Positions 1-12,147 of a stretch of 64,000 bases of DNA are shown piece after piece. The position numbers and the translations under genes are program-made. Within the stretch, counting starts at the first letter, position 1. Each line of letters begins with the position of its first letter. Origin of the DNA: Taudactylus pleione (taxonomy: Eukaryota; Chordata; Amphibia; Anura; Myobatrachidae); NCBI GenBank assembly GCA_031769625.1, contig JAUIMM010000178.1, positions 24,981,501-25,045,500 on the forward strand, in the 5' to 3' direction. The notes beneath the pieces are model-generated. The model searched no databases and was not told the origin of the DNA. It saw only the letters and a list, made by a program, of their open reading frames with translations.

Positions 1-379
1 TCCCACTGCATGCCCCCTTCCTGGCATGATGACACACCAAGCAGTGGTTACTCCGAGTTCTGGATGCTTTACATTATAGAGCGGCGCAGTGGAAGGCTTC
101 GCTTCACAAGCCCTCTCTGCGTTGCGTAGGGTGCCTCAGCTCCACCTCCTCTATACCATGTGATGTCAAGCCACGTGATGTCACATAAATGCCACCGCGT
201 GGCCCGCGCCAGGCTATCATGGTGGACTAAGGAGGAAACGTACCTGACGCGACAGCTCCTGAGCCGACCTTCCTCTCAGTACCAGTGCCAGTGGGGAGAA
301 GACCGGAGCCGAGGCAGAGGAACAGACAATAGAGAAGGTAAGTGAACTACGTGAAGGGGGGAGCGTGTGCAGAGAAGGG
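1..379. other. Flanking sequence left of the minisatellite
   Basis: No supported gene. The stretch is moderately GC-rich and leads into the 27-bp array. A short open frame near 160-345 has no recognisable features. Confidence 0.5.
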
Positions 380-3345
380 GAGGAACACCATAATGGACAC
401 TGAGAGGAGGGCATAGTAATGGACACAGAGGGGAAAGGACATAATGTTGCACACAGATGGGACATGATATAGACACAGAGGAAGGGGGGCATAATAATGC
501 ACACAGGGGGATATAAAAATGGATACAGAAGGGGATGGCACATACTAATGGACACAGAGAGGTGGCATAATAAAGAACACAAGGGACATAGAGGGGGGAA
601 TAATAATGGACACAGAGGAATGGCATAATAATGGGCACTGGGGAATATAATAATGGACACGGGGGACATAATGTACACAGAGGGAGGGGACATAATAATG
701 TACACAGAGGGAGGGGACATAATAATGGACATGGGGCAGGACATAATAATGTACACAGAGGGAGGGGACATAATAATGTACACTGAGGGAGGGGACATAA
801 TGTACACAAAGGGAGGGGACATAATAATATAGACAGAGGGAGGGGACATAATGTACACAGAGGGAGGGGACATAATAATGTACACAGAGGGATGGGACAT
901 AATAATGTACACAGAGGGAGGGGACAAAATAATGTACATGAGGCAGGACATAATAATGTACACAGAGGGAGGGGACATAATAATGTACACGGGCAGGACA
1001 TAATGTACACAGAGGGAGGGGACATAATAATGTACACAGAGGGAAGGGACATAATAATGTACACAGAGGGAGTGGATATAATAATGTACACAGAGGGATG
1101 GGACATAATAATGTACACAGAGGGAGGGGACATAATAATGTACACAGAGGGAGGGGACATAATAATGTACACAGAGGAAGGACATAATAATGTACACAGA
1201 GGGAGGGGACATAATAATGTACACAGAGGGAGGGGACATAATAATGTACACAGAGGGAGGGGACATGATAATGTACACAGAGGGAGGGGACATAATGTAA
1301 ACAGAGAGAGGGGACATAATAATGTACCCAGAGGGAGGGGACATAATGTACCCAGAGGGAGGGGACATAATAATGTACCCAGAGGGAGGGGACATAATAA
1401 TGTACACGGGGCAGGACATAATAATGTACACAGAGGGAGGGGACATAATAATGTACACAGAGGCAGGGGACATAATAATGTACATAGAGGAAGGACATAA
1501 TAATGTACACAGAGGGAGGGGACATAATAATGTACACAGAGGGAGGACACATAATAATGTACACAGAGGGAGGGGACATAATAATGGACATGGGGCAGGA
1601 CATAATAATGTACACAGAGGGAGGGGACATAATAATGTACCCAGAGGGAGGGGACATAATAATGTACACGGGGCAGGACATAATAATGTACACAGAGGGA
1701 GGGGACTTAATAATGTAAACAGAGAGAGGGGACATAATAATGTACACAGAGAGAGGGGACATAATAATGTACACAGAGGAGATATAATAATATACACAGA
1801 GAGAGGGGACATAATAATGTACACAGAGGGAGGGGACATAATAATGTACACAGAGAGAGGGGACATAATAATGTACACAGAGGGAGGGGACATAATAATG
1901 GACATGGGGCAGGACATAATAATGTACACAGAGGGAGGGGACATAATAATATACACAGAGGGAGGGGACCTAATAATGTACACAGAGGGAGGGGACATAA
2001 TAATGTACACAGAGAGAGGGGACATAATAATGTACACAGAGCGAGGGGACATAATAATGTACACAGAGGGAGGGGACATAATAATGTACACAGAGGGAGG
2101 GGACATAATAATATACACAGAGGGAGGGGACAATAATATAAACACAGAGAGGGGACATAATAATGTACACAGAGGGAATGGACATAATAATGTACACAGA
2201 GGGAGGGGACATAATAATGTACACAGAGGGAATGGACATAATAATGTACACAGAGGGAGGGGACATAATAATGTACAAGGAGAGGGGACATAATAATGTA
2301 CACAGAGGGAGGGGACATAATAATGTACACAGAGGGAGGGGACACAATAATGTACATGGGGCAGGACATAATAATGTACACAGAGGAGACATAATAATGT
2401 ACACAGAGAAGAGGGGACATAATAATGTACACAGAGGGAGGGGACATAATAATGTACACAGAGAGAGGGGACATAATAATGTACACAGAGGGAGGGGACA
2501 TAATAATGGACATGGGGCAGGACACAATAATGTACACAGAGGGAGGCGACATAATAATGTACACAGAGGGAGGGGACATAATAATGTATACAGAGAGGGG
2601 ACATAATAATGTACACAGAGGGAGGACATAATAATGTACACAGAGGGAGGGGACATAATAATGTACACAGAGAGAGGGAACATAATAATGTACACAGAGG
2701 GAGGGGACATAATAATGTACACAGAGAGAGGGGACATAATGTACACAGAAGGTGGGGACATAATAATGTACACAGAGGGAGGGGACATAATAATGGACTT
2801 GGGGCAGGACATAATAATGTACACAGAGGGACTGGACATAAGAATGTACACAGAGGGAGGGGACATAATAATGGACATGGGGCAGGACATAATAATGTAC
2901 ACAGAGGGGACATAATAATGTACACAGAGAGAGTGGACATAATAATGTACACAGAGGGAGGGGACATAATAATGGACATGGGGCAGGACATAATAATGTA
3001 CAAGAGGGGACATAATAATGTACACAGAGGGAGGGGACATAATAATGTACACAGAGGGAGGGGACATAATAATGGACATGGGCCAGGACATAATAATGGA
3101 CAAAGGGAGGAGGACATAATAATGGATGCGGGGGGGACACATAATAATGGACATAAGGGGGGGCATAATAATAGATACAGAGGGGAGGACATAATAATGG
3201 ACAAATGGTGGGAGGACATAATAAAGGATGCAGGGGGGACACATAATAATGGACATAAGGGGGGGGCATAATAATGGACAAACAGTGGGAGGGCATAATA
3301 ATGGACACAGAGGTGGGGGGAGAGAAAATAATGATGGACACAGAG
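380..3345. repeat. 27-bp minisatellite array, about 3 kb
   Basis: Around one hundred tandem copies of a 27-bp unit built on acataataatgtacacagag followed by ggagggg. There are many single-base variants, shortened copies, and a recurrent variant carrying a ggacatggggcagg block. Copies are most regular from about 660 to 3,080 and decay at both edges. Because 27 is divisible by three, several frames on both strands stay open for hundreds of codons; these are not genes. Confidence 0.97.
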
Positions 3346-3598
3346 GAGGAAGGGGGACACAACACAGAACATACAGATGATGGGGTAACAACACAGAACA
3401 TACTGATGAGGGAGTAGCACGACACAGAACATACAGATGAGGGGGTAGCACAACACAGAACATACAGATGAGGGGGTAGCACAACACAGAACATACAGAT
3501 GAGGGGGTAGCACGACACAGAACATACAGATGAGGGAGTAGCACGACACAGAACATACAGATGAGGGGGTAGCACGACACAGAACATACAGATGAGGG
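3346..3598. repeat. 31-bp minisatellite array, left part
   Basis: About eight tandem copies of a 31-bp unit containing agcacgacacagaacataca and gatgaggg. The same unit resumes at 17,891, so this array was split by the LINE insertion between. Confidence 0.95.
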
Positions 3599-3696
3599 GG
3601 CGCGGCCATGGCGTCTATGGAGTAACACACGCAGGTGTGAGCTCTCCAGTGTAATTATCCTGTATCACCTCCTGTTTCCAGCGCCCCGGGGATAGA

Positions 3697-3742
3697 GGAC
3701 CTCATTCAGAGTCGGTCGTTGCGGCCGCACGGTCGTACGCAT
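3697..3742. repeat. Harbinger left terminal inverted repeat
   Basis: Begins GGACCTCATTCAGAG and contains a GC-rich core with a NotI-like GCGGCCGC. It pairs with 11,663-11,708. Confidence 0.92.
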
Positions 3743-4753
3743 ATGATGTTTTTCTTTCTGCGTCTGTGCACGGCTAGCTGTGCGCATGTGCGTACGAGCT
3801 CTACCGATGAAAAATACTGTCGGTCGTAGGGCTTCCGACACGGAAGTGGATTGCTAAAGTTGATTGACAGGAAAGACTGTTTGTGGGAGTATACGGGGGT
3901 GGTGGTCTGCAAACGGAGGCGTTCTTCAGCGTTTCCAGGCGTTTTAGGGGAGTGCACAAATTACCTGCTTCGTACGACCATGAATTGTGGATGCATGACA
4001 ACGTCACTCTACGAACAGGATGATTGTCCAGGCTAAGGTAGGCAAGAAGCGTCCGTAAGCCACAACAGTGCAATCGTTAATCGGATGTTACCTGCGATGT
4101 TTCTATTTGGAACCACACAAACCAAGCAGCTAAGATTGCTGCATTGTAACTATTAACACTGCTAATTACCTTGTAACTGATTTCACTTGCGTGTGCATTA
4201 GGGAATTCGTAACCCAAATGTTTATTTGTGTTTTTTAAACATTTTTTTTGTAAAACAGTTTTTAAAACATCTAGCATTGTGTTTTGCGTAGCAGCTTTTT
4301 CAGATACCACACTTTTTAAACCTTGTATACATTGATATAGTTAAAGATAGACATTTTTGGTATAAAAAAAATTTTTTTATTTGAAATTTGCCTTTCAGCA
4401 CAATGTAAATATTAATTGTTACAGCAACATTTTCATATAATTAAAATAATAATAATAAAAAAAACAAACAAACCTAAATTTGTTTATTCAAAAAAAAAAA
4501 GAGCTTGAGACATTGGTGACAAGAAATATGGAGACTGGACAACAGGTGAGGGAGGAGATATCCAGGGCTACTTTCGTCATTTGGGCCGGCTCGGAGGAAG
4601 AGGTAAGCTACAGACAGCCGACTGGCGTGTAACACGCCAACTGGCCTGGCCAGAGGTAGATGGGATTTCCTCTGGCCTAGGCATAGGGCTCTCCATACTT
4701 GCGGGGGTGGCTGTTGGGCTGCCAGAGGTGGTGGTCCTGGGAGGAAGGGAGTC

Positions 4754-5835
4754 TCACTCCATCATGGCAGGTGGGTTGACCTGCTCCTGGGTATTGGCCA
4801 AACGATCTAGGGCCCCAGCAATGGTCTCCAGGGCCACCGCCACCCTCACCAGAGTGGTCTCCATCCTCAGAAGAACACATCTGTTCTCCTGAGTTTGGGA
4901 GACCAACCTGGTGAGGAGAGACACTGCTCGGTCCGATGGTTGCCCTGGAGTAGACTCCACAGGGTCCCCAGATGGAGTACTTGGATCCTCCACTACAGAG
5001 TCTCCATCTGTGCTGGACCCAGACCTGACCTCAGGAGCAGGCACTACCTCCTCTGAGTCTGGAATATTAAAAAAAAACCATTAGTATTTAAAAAAAAAAA
5101 AAAAACGCATACACGTTTGAGCGTTATACTTTTTGGTTACCAAAAATATTTTACCTTCTTGCACATGTGGAGCGTTGAAGTCGGCCATGTCAGTGTCCAT
5201 AGTGGACACGCCGGCTATCTCCTCTTCCGTCACACATCCCTGAGCCAACGTCTCCAACCTCGTCAAGGCCAGCTCCTCAGGGATGGGACCACCACCTGTC
5301 CCCGCAGCATGGTCCACCCTACTCCGTAGCTTCCTCTTCAGTTGGTACTTGAAATCCGTCCATCTGTCAATGTGATTTTGCAATTTTTAAGGGTTAGTTT
5401 TCTTTAAATAAGATCAAGCTTTTGACTTCAGTACACTCACAATATCATTTTCATACCGTTTTTTAACGACTTTCATGGTTCTGTAGGTTATCCCCACAGC
5501 ATTAACAGCCCTGGATATCTCCTCCCAAATCCTGTCTTTGGCTCCATCCCCCATATTTCTTGGGGCATGGACAAGGTTCTCCATTGTCATGGTCACCAAT
5601 GTCTCAAGCTCGATCCGTGAAAACGGAGGGTTTCTTGGCCTTGGCCTGCTTGGGCCCGCCTCCTCCTCCTCTACTGGTGGAATTGGATTCCCAGCACCTA
5701 CAACATTTTTTAAATTAGATAAAATTAAAAAAGTATATTTTTGGAAATATTAACTGTTCTTGTGTTGTTTAAAAAATGTGATTCGCACTTACCTGCTTCA
5801 GTTGGCCTCTGCTCACCATGCTTCTCGCTTGACAT
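4754..5835 (-). pseudogene. Harbinger Myb/SANT-like DNA-binding protein 1 (four exons, phase break)
   Basis: Proposed exons on the minus strand are 5793-5835 (ATG start), 5441-5697, 5155-5363 and 4754-5058 (TGA), with donors GTAAGT, GTGAGT and GTAAAA and AG acceptors. Exon 2 carries a trihelix/SANT-like domain: RIELETLV, RIWEEISRAVNAVG, YRTMKVVKKRYEND. Exon 3 continues with RWTDFKYQLKRKLRS. Exon 4 is acidic at first, then a predicted helix (LLTRLVSQTQENRCVLLRME). In PIF/Harbinger elements such a protein helps the transposase enter the nucleus and bind the ends. Exons 1-2 and 3-4 join in phase, but exon 2 ends in phase 0 while exon 3 needs two extra bases. So either a small indel has broken this copy or the exon 2/3 boundary differs from my call. 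Confidence 0.75.
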
Positions 5836-5886
5836 TTTTCAAACCTGTGAGACAGCATGAAGAATACTGCTTGTGCAGACTTTTTT

Positions 5887-6375
5887 TAGAGATGTGAGCG
5901 CATCCCTGGATTGGTTACCCGTGCATCCTTATTTGCCTAACTACAAATGCACACCTTTCCTGCATTCCGTAATCACTGCGTGGTTTGGGTTAGATGTGAG
6001 CACATCCCTGGATTGGTTACCCGTGCATACTTATTTGCCTAACTACAAATGCACACCTTTCCTGCATTCCGTAATCACTGCGTGGGTTGGGCTAGACATG
6101 AGCGCATCCCTGGATTGGTTACCCGTGCATCCTTATTTGCCTAACTACAAATGCACACCTTTCCTGCATTCCATAATCACTGCGTGGGTTGGGCTAGATG
6201 TGAGCGCATCCCTGGATTGGTTACCCGTGCATCCTTGTTTGCCTAACTACAAATGCACACATTTCCTGCATTCCGTAATCAACGCGTGGGTTGGGCTAGA
6301 TGTGAGCGCATCCCTGGATTGGTTACCCGTGCATCCTAATTTGCCTAACTACAAATGCACACCTTTCCTGCATGT
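5887..6375. repeat. 102-bp tandem repeat, five copies
   Basis: Copies begin at the same phase near 5901, 6003, 6105, 6207 and 6309 (catccctggattggttaccc in each), an exact 102-bp period with only scattered substitutions. As 34 codons fit one unit, one frame is open over about 200 codons; no family resemblance is visible and I do not call it coding. Confidence 0.95.
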
Positions 6376-6484
6376 TTCAATAATTGTGTTTTTTTTTCTT
6401 TATTTAAGGCAAAGCCAAATGTTCCCTTACTTGTGGGTTGTAGTTGGAGTGATTTGTGGTGCAGGAAGGGATTGTTAGTGGTTA

Positions 6485-6735
6485 CATTGTTAGGAGTTGT
6501 TTGAGAGGTGCTTGTGTGAGTTGTTTGAGAGGTGCTTGTGTGAGTTGTTTGAGTGTTGCTTGTGTGTGTTTTTGGAGTGTTGGTTGTGTGTGTTTTTGGA
6601 GTGTTGCTTGTGTGTGTTGTTTGAGAGGTGCTTGTGTGTTGTTTGAGAGGTGCTTGTGTGTGTTATTTGAGAGGTGCTTGTGTGTGTTGTTTGAGAGGTG
6701 CTTGTGTGTGTTGTTTGAGTGTTGGTTGTGTCTTG
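6485..6735. repeat. About 24-bp tandem repeat, GT-rich
   Basis: Roughly ten copies of a unit like ttgtttgagaggtgcttgtg with variants. It grades into a T/G-rich low-complexity stretch (6,735-6,960). Confidence 0.85.
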
Positions 6736-7560
6736 TTTTTTTTTGTTTTTTTTTGGTGGTGGTTTTTTTTTTTACCTTTTTTGGTGGCTGTTTTTTTTGT
6801 AGTTTTTTTGGGTGGTGTTTTTTTGTCCCTTTATTTTTGGTGGTGTTTTTTTTTTTGTTGGGGATTTATTTTTTTTAGGGTTTTTTTTTATTTTTTGGTG
6901 GTGTTTTTTTGTATATTTTTTTTGGTGGGGTTTTTGGTTTACTGTTTGGTGCAGACATTTACAAAACCCCGTTACTTGTTATGTTTGACTCGGTTACTTG
7001 TTGTTTGGGTGGCCGTGCTTTTGTAGCCTTAAAAAACCAACGTTATTAGAAGACTCAAGTAAGTGTGCCAGCCTACTGCATTTTTTTGTTTATTTTAATT
7101 TTGTTATATAAACTTAAAAAAATTACATTATTTTTTAATAATGAATTTTTTTAAAAAAAATTTTTTAATGGTGTTTAACAGTCCATTTTGTACTTGAATC
7201 AGGTAAGTGTCTATTTATACAAACCTAAAATTGTGGTTTTTTTTTTAAAAATTGTGTCTTTTTTTATCATTTAATAATGTTTTTTTTTGCAATGTAAATT
7301 CCTAAATTTAATAACAATTAATATTGACCAATTTAAAAGTTAAGGTTTGTTTTAACAAAAATAGTAGTAATAGTGGTTTTGAATAAAAAATTAAAATACA
7401 TTTTTTTCTTCCCTTAAAAAATCAACCGTACAACAAATACACATGTAGGGATTTCCGAAGATGGCATTGCCCGACCCTGTAAGAATATGCACCATTATTA
7501 TAAAGCTAAGTATTTTTGAACAAATAATCAAAAACCATTCTCTAGAACCAATTTTAAATA
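6736..7560. other. T-rich and A/T-rich Harbinger interior without a clear gene
   Basis: Long T and TGG-rich runs to about 6,960, then AT-rich sequence. I see no supported coding region before the transposase remnant. Confidence 0.5.
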
Positions 7561-7589
7561 AAAATGTAACTTTACAGAGCGATGTGGGA

Positions 7590-8745
7590 CAGCTAATAGT
7601 GGCCATGTTGTCCCCCACCAACCTTCCTCAGCCTCCTCCTGGGCGTAGGCATTGAAGGCATGCAAGGGCCAAGATAGATAGAACACGTGTCACCCTTTTT
7701 GGAATGCCTGATGATGTGGTGTAACCACTTATCACCTGCCTCCAAATATTATCCTAGACACTCTTTCAATAATAAAGAATGATCTAGAAAGTCAGATTCA
7801 CATTCCAACAGCAATCTCACCACTTACACAGTTGTTGGCGGTGTTACATTTCTGCACCTCAGGGTCCTTCCAAACCACTGTGGGGCTGGTGGGTGGCCTC
7901 TCCCAGCCCTCATTTTCACGGATCCTGAGGTGTGTGCTAGATGCATTTTTCAATCATATAGCACATTTTATTAGTATGCCTTTAGATACGGAAGCCCTTG
8001 ATGTGGTAAAGCAGAAGTTTTTTGAAATTGCAGGCTTTCCACACGTCATAGGGGTAGTGGATGGGCACTCACATAGCACTTCAGCCCCCTGCATGCAGGG
8101 AACAAATATATAGGAACCAAAAACATTTCCATTCCCTAAATGTAATGGTGCTAGGTGATGCCTCCCTCCAGATCCTCTCCCTGAATACCAAATTCCCAGG
8201 CTGCAGCCATGATGCGTATGTGATCCAGCATTCAGGGATTTGGCCAAAATTAAGCACACTGCAAGCTGGTGACGCGTGGCTTCTTGGTAAGTAAAAATCC
8301 AGTATGTATCTATAGTAATAGTGTAAACATGTTTTTATGGTCAATTTATGTATCTTTTGGTGTCCCATTTCCATCAGGTGACAGTGGATATCCTTGCACG
8401 CCCTGGCTGCTGACTCCTTATTTGACTCCCACACCAGGGCCACAAACTCAATATAATGCTGCGTTTACTGCCACCAGACAGGTGGTGGAGTGAGGTATCG
8501 GCCTTTTAAAGGGCCAGTTCCAGTGCCTCCATCACTCTGGTGGTGCACTCATGTACTCGCCGGATATGGTTTCTCGCATTGTGGTCCTGTGTGGGATTTT
8601 ACACAACATTGCAATAAGGAGTTGAGTACCCATGCAGCCAGAGGAGGCCTTGCCAGAGGATGGCCCCCCGGAGGAAGGTGTTGTGATGCTGTTGGGGGGG
8701 GGCCAGACACGATTATGTTGTTTCACGTTTTTTTTAGGTAAGAAT
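7590..8745 (+). pseudogene. HARBI1-like DDE transposase of the Harbinger element
   Basis: Nuclease of the PIF/Harbinger family in decayed form. An N-terminal part (RTRVTLFGMPDD, then LPPNIILDTLSIIKNDLES) leads to SGSFQTTVG and SQPSFSRIL, the family's helix-turn-helix-like region. GVVDG-THIALQPP holds the first catalytic Asp and GCSHDAYV the second. A consistent intron runs from the donor at 8,288 (GTAAGT) to the acceptor at 8,377 (TTCCATCAG). It is followed by GDSGYPCTPWLLTPY, LLKGQFQCLHH and VVLCGILHNIA. Lesions: a small deletion near 7,720, one extra G in the GGG near 8,060-8,072, and a stop where the third catalytic Glu motif (ERTFG in relatives) should be, near 8,492. A second stop lies near 8,622. 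It cannot encode an active enzyme. Confidence 0.88.
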
Positions 8746-9489
8746 ATTTACCTGTTTTTAAAAAAAAAAAACACTTATTGCAAATGTATTTTAATGTGTA
8801 CCTATTTTTTTTTCTTTTCCTACCAACAAAATCTCAACACTTTCCAAAACTGCAAAACTAATGGAACCCATTGGCAATACCCTGTATGTTTTTGGACAAC
8901 TAACAAATTTAGCACGGATATACCCCGACATGTTTAGTTAATTTGCCTTTTGTTTTATTAATTTGTATGTTTTCCATTCAAAAATCTGTTTGTTTTTTAC
9001 TATTGTTGTTTATGTCTGACTAAGCTAGATGTTTTCTTTGGCAAAACCCTGAGGACATTTGTTATGTGTGATTCTGTTATCAAATTCTTTTTACGAGTAA
9101 AAGCCTGTTGGCAACATGTTTGTTATTTAATAAATTTTTTACATTAAATACAAATATTTTATTTTTTTATTTATGAAAGCCATTTTGAGGTGGATAATGT
9201 ATGCCAACCCCTAAAAATAAATGATACAACATTACTGCAAATGTTCTTAAGGTTTACTAACACATTTTTGCAGTTCTTACACTATGGAAAGGCACCCAGC
9301 TTTGTTCACAAAGTATTTGAAATGCAGAATTACACCCTTTAATTTGTTCCAAAAAAGAGGACAAATGTTTGACCAACAAAAACTTTAATGTAAGATAATA
9401 TAAAAGAGAAAAATGGACATATATGCAAAAAAAACCCTAAAATTCCTCCAAACTCCCCACAATACGTTGGAGGCAGCAGTAGGCCTGCA
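8746..9489. other. AT-rich Harbinger spacer
   Basis: Homopolymer-rich AT sequence between the transposase and the second Myb-like gene. No supported gene. Confidence 0.5.
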
Positions 9490-11065
9490 TTAAATGTCCA
9501 CTTGTGCTTTGCTCTCCTCCCTTATTTGCCTCAGGATGTGGGTTAGATCTGTGGACAGAAACATTTTTTTTTGTTTAAATACTTAATAAAAATTACAAAA
9601 ATTTGAACATTACACATTATTCAATGTACCAAAAAGTGGGTAAACACAATGATGTTAGGGTGTGTTTGAAAGTTTCGACCACACAACATTATTAATATGT
9701 TTATACTTTTATGGTGTAAAAATAATTGGAAACCCTAACTATGTGGCATAAGCCAAAAACCCCTATGATGATGTTAAAAATAATGGGAGGTGTATTCTTA
9801 AGTCATGATGGCCATATCCTTAAAACACAATGCACGTATTCACTTCTAGAATGTACTTGATAATCCTAAAATACAATGTGTTTGTTTACTATGGCAAACA
9901 TCACTTTTCCTAATGAAGTTACATCTTAGTACATTTTAAACACAGTGTACACAACATTAACAAGGGTAGTCTGGTTCCTAGCACCTTGTGACATGTTTTT
10001 TAACATTCTAAAATACTAATCCTAATGTAATCATTTTTTCCAAAAAATAAAAAACATTTTTAAAAGCCCAAAAGACCTACCTTTTTGGGGTCCCCAATAA
10101 AAAAAAAGGCCCAGGCACAAAACATAAGGTCGCAATTTTAAAAAACAGCATTACTGCGCAATGATTTTGACACCCATACTGAAATTACCAAAAAAAAAAG
10201 CCAAAAAAGGTTTACAAATACATGGATAACAACCGCACCAAAAATTTTTTTTAAATAAATTTACAAAGCACATACCCTCAGAGTGGTGTGGTACAACCCC
10301 AGATGTTGAAGTTGCCGGAGATGCTGCAGGAGATTGTGAGTAATCTGGAGTTGGGGGAATGGTGGGAGGGGAAATAGAGCTGGAAATATCCAAGGGAGGG
10401 GATATTTGGGATGAGTGGGCAGGGGAGGGAGGAATACTCGGGGAGTATTGGAAGAGGGAGGGAAGTTTACTGGGGGAGTATGGTGGTGGAGAGGGAGGGC
10501 TGGGTTGAGCAGATGGTGAAGGTGAGGGTGAGAGCTGCAGGTTGGCACCTGCATTTCTTTGAATTCTGCGTGCCCTTCTCTGTCTCCGCTGTGCTTCTAA
10601 AATGTAAACATAAAAAAAAATAAAAATATTAGGTTACAATTTCGCCTACACAATACAAGTACACTTTACATATTCAGGACAATAGGGACAACATACACGA
10701 GGGTTTTTTAACATTTACTAAAATAATTGGAAAAGGAACATACATTTTTAACAGTCCACTAATTATTACTTTTATACAAACGCAAACTTACGTCTGCGTA
10801 GTTGCGCCTGCAAATTCATCAAAAGGAGAGGTGACCGGCGGCGCAGATCTGACCAGCGCCTCTCTAATTGCGCAGTATTGCGCCTGTATCCCGCACTTCT
10901 CAGGGCTCGCCTCACCTCCGCATAGGCCGCCCGCTTTATGCAGTTGGAAATGGGCGGCTCTGCGGACGTAATCCGCCTGTCCAGTATATTCACCAGGATC
11001 AGCAATTCTCTCCTGGTAAAGGCCGCAGCTCTCATGATGGCAATGGCCGATTTTTCAGAAAACAT
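9490..11065 (-). CDS. Harbinger Myb/SANT-like protein 2, intact three-exon gene (217 aa)
   Basis: Exons 10792-11065 (ATG), 10276-10596 and 9490-9548 (TAA) sum to 654 nt, exactly 218 codons, with matching phases. Donors are GTAAGT and GTATGT; acceptors are TTTTAG and CCACAG. Exon 1 carries a SANT/Myb-like domain: FTRRELLILVNILDRR, then YAEVRRALRSAGYRR and QLERRWSDLRRR, with basic residues at the end. Exon 2 opens with a basic stretch (RRQRRARRIQRN) that could act as a nuclear signal, then about 80 residues rich in Pro and Ser. Exon 3 adds a short helix (DLTHILRQIREESKAQ). It differs clearly from the Myb-like gene at the element's other end. Its role as an accessory DNA-binding protein is inferred from Harbinger biology. 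Confidence 0.75.
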
Positions 11066-11662
11066 GAAATATACATGGGCTAAAAAAAAGATGATTGGCT
11101 AAAATATTTACACAGTTTCCAAAAAAACCCACTATTGGCTAATCCTTTAATCATGTGGCCCGAAAAATAAGGTCACATTTGATTGGCTACAACACGCAGT
11201 GTGCAATTGCAAACATAAGAGTGCAAATGATCCTAACGCAAAATGCACATGTATTTTTAAAGTTAACACACTTATCAACAGTACATTCACAGATAATAAA
11301 TCTTACTTTGTTTTTTAAATTGGAGAAAACAGCCACGAAATGAACAATAAAGTTTATTGACACATGATAAAAAACTCGTTTTAAAGAACAGCAAGAGTTA
11401 AACACTCTTAATTAGATAATTGACAACAAGCTCATAACAAGCTGATCGATAGTCCATGAAAACATGACATGTGACCATCAAAACAACACATACGGCCGCA
11501 AACATCAGAACATAATTAGCATACAACGACTGACAGCGCCTGACTACGATTGTTTCGTTCGTTCGATCAGATCAGTCGGTAGCTAGAGGAGGTGCAGTGC
11601 TAACGAATGGGCGTCACTTTGTTTATGATCGACCTGCCGTACGATCGGAATTTGCGGTCATT
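11066..11662. other. Harbinger right subterminal region
   Basis: AT-rich and without a gene up to about 11,510. A GC-richer part before the terminal repeat contains several CGATC/GTACG-type palindromic words that may be transposase or Myb-protein binding sites. Confidence 0.4.
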
Positions 11663-11708
11663 GGCCGTACGACCGTGCGGCCGCAACGACCAACTCTGAA
11701 TGAGGTCC
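11663..11708. repeat. Harbinger right terminal inverted repeat
   Basis: Ends ...CTCTGAATGAGGTCC and is the reverse complement of the left end apart from one visible mismatch. It is followed by the AGA duplication. Confidence 0.92.
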
Positions 11709-11711
11709 AGA

Positions 11712-12147
11712 GTGCACTGGGCAGAAGTCGGAGGTCCTGGAGCACCTGCTGCACTAGGTTTGGGAGCAATTTGCAGCCTCCTGAGCCTACTTAGAGGCAG
11801 ACTTCCCGGCGGGTCTGATAGCCGCGGCGGGTCACGTGGGACGCCGGCGGGCTCCGTGTCTCCGTGCGGTGCTGCTATACACGCTGCCGCATACAGCCTC
11901 GCTGGACTCTCCCTACTGGCTGGCTTTGACACCCTGCCTTACCTGCTACTGGATGCCCCTGCCTGCTGTCTTGATCTCCTGCATGGGTGCCTTTCTATCC
12001 TGAGGGCTGGATGTGCTGCTGGTCGCCATTTTGTTTGCTGGGCTGTGTACTGAGTCTGTGGCTTCTCCTAATACAGATATAGTGCTTGGTGCTGCTCATA
12101 CTGATATTTATCTATTTTACACTACTATACTGCCTCACCTATTTACT
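11712..12147 (+). other. LINE 5' UTR, part right of the Harbinger
   Basis: GC-rich leader continuing the sequence interrupted at 3,696; an internal promoter would be expected here as in other L1-type elements. No gene. Confidence 0.6.

Larger units (their letters stand above)
3697..11708. mobile_element. PIF/Harbinger DNA transposon, 8.0 kb
   Basis: Terminal inverted repeats of about 46 bp: 3697-3742 matches the reverse complement of 11663-11708 with one mismatch visible (C/T at the sixteenth base). The outer end reads GGACCTCATTCAGAG. A 3-bp duplication AGA (3694-3696 and 11709-11711) flanks it, the length expected for PIF/Harbinger. Inside are a plus-strand HARBI1-like transposase and two minus-strand Myb/SANT-like genes, the usual two-component arrangement plus one extra. 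It lies in the 5' UTR of the LINE. Confidence 0.92.

Noticed and set aside
380..3345. CRISPR-like regular repeats
   Set aside because: Units are directly adjacent without unique spacers, and the sequence context is eukaryotic. The same applies to the other arrays (20-22.7 kb, 28.9-29.2 kb, 50-50.9 kb).
217..3630. 1,137-codon minus-strand open frame and its companions on both strands
   Set aside because: Entirely made of the 27-bp tandem unit (plus 31-bp units at the edge). The period is a multiple of three, so open frames are expected by construction; no splice signals or non-repeat domain.
5873..6478. 201-codon open frame
   Set aside because: It is the 102-bp repeat read through; no family resemblance or start context.
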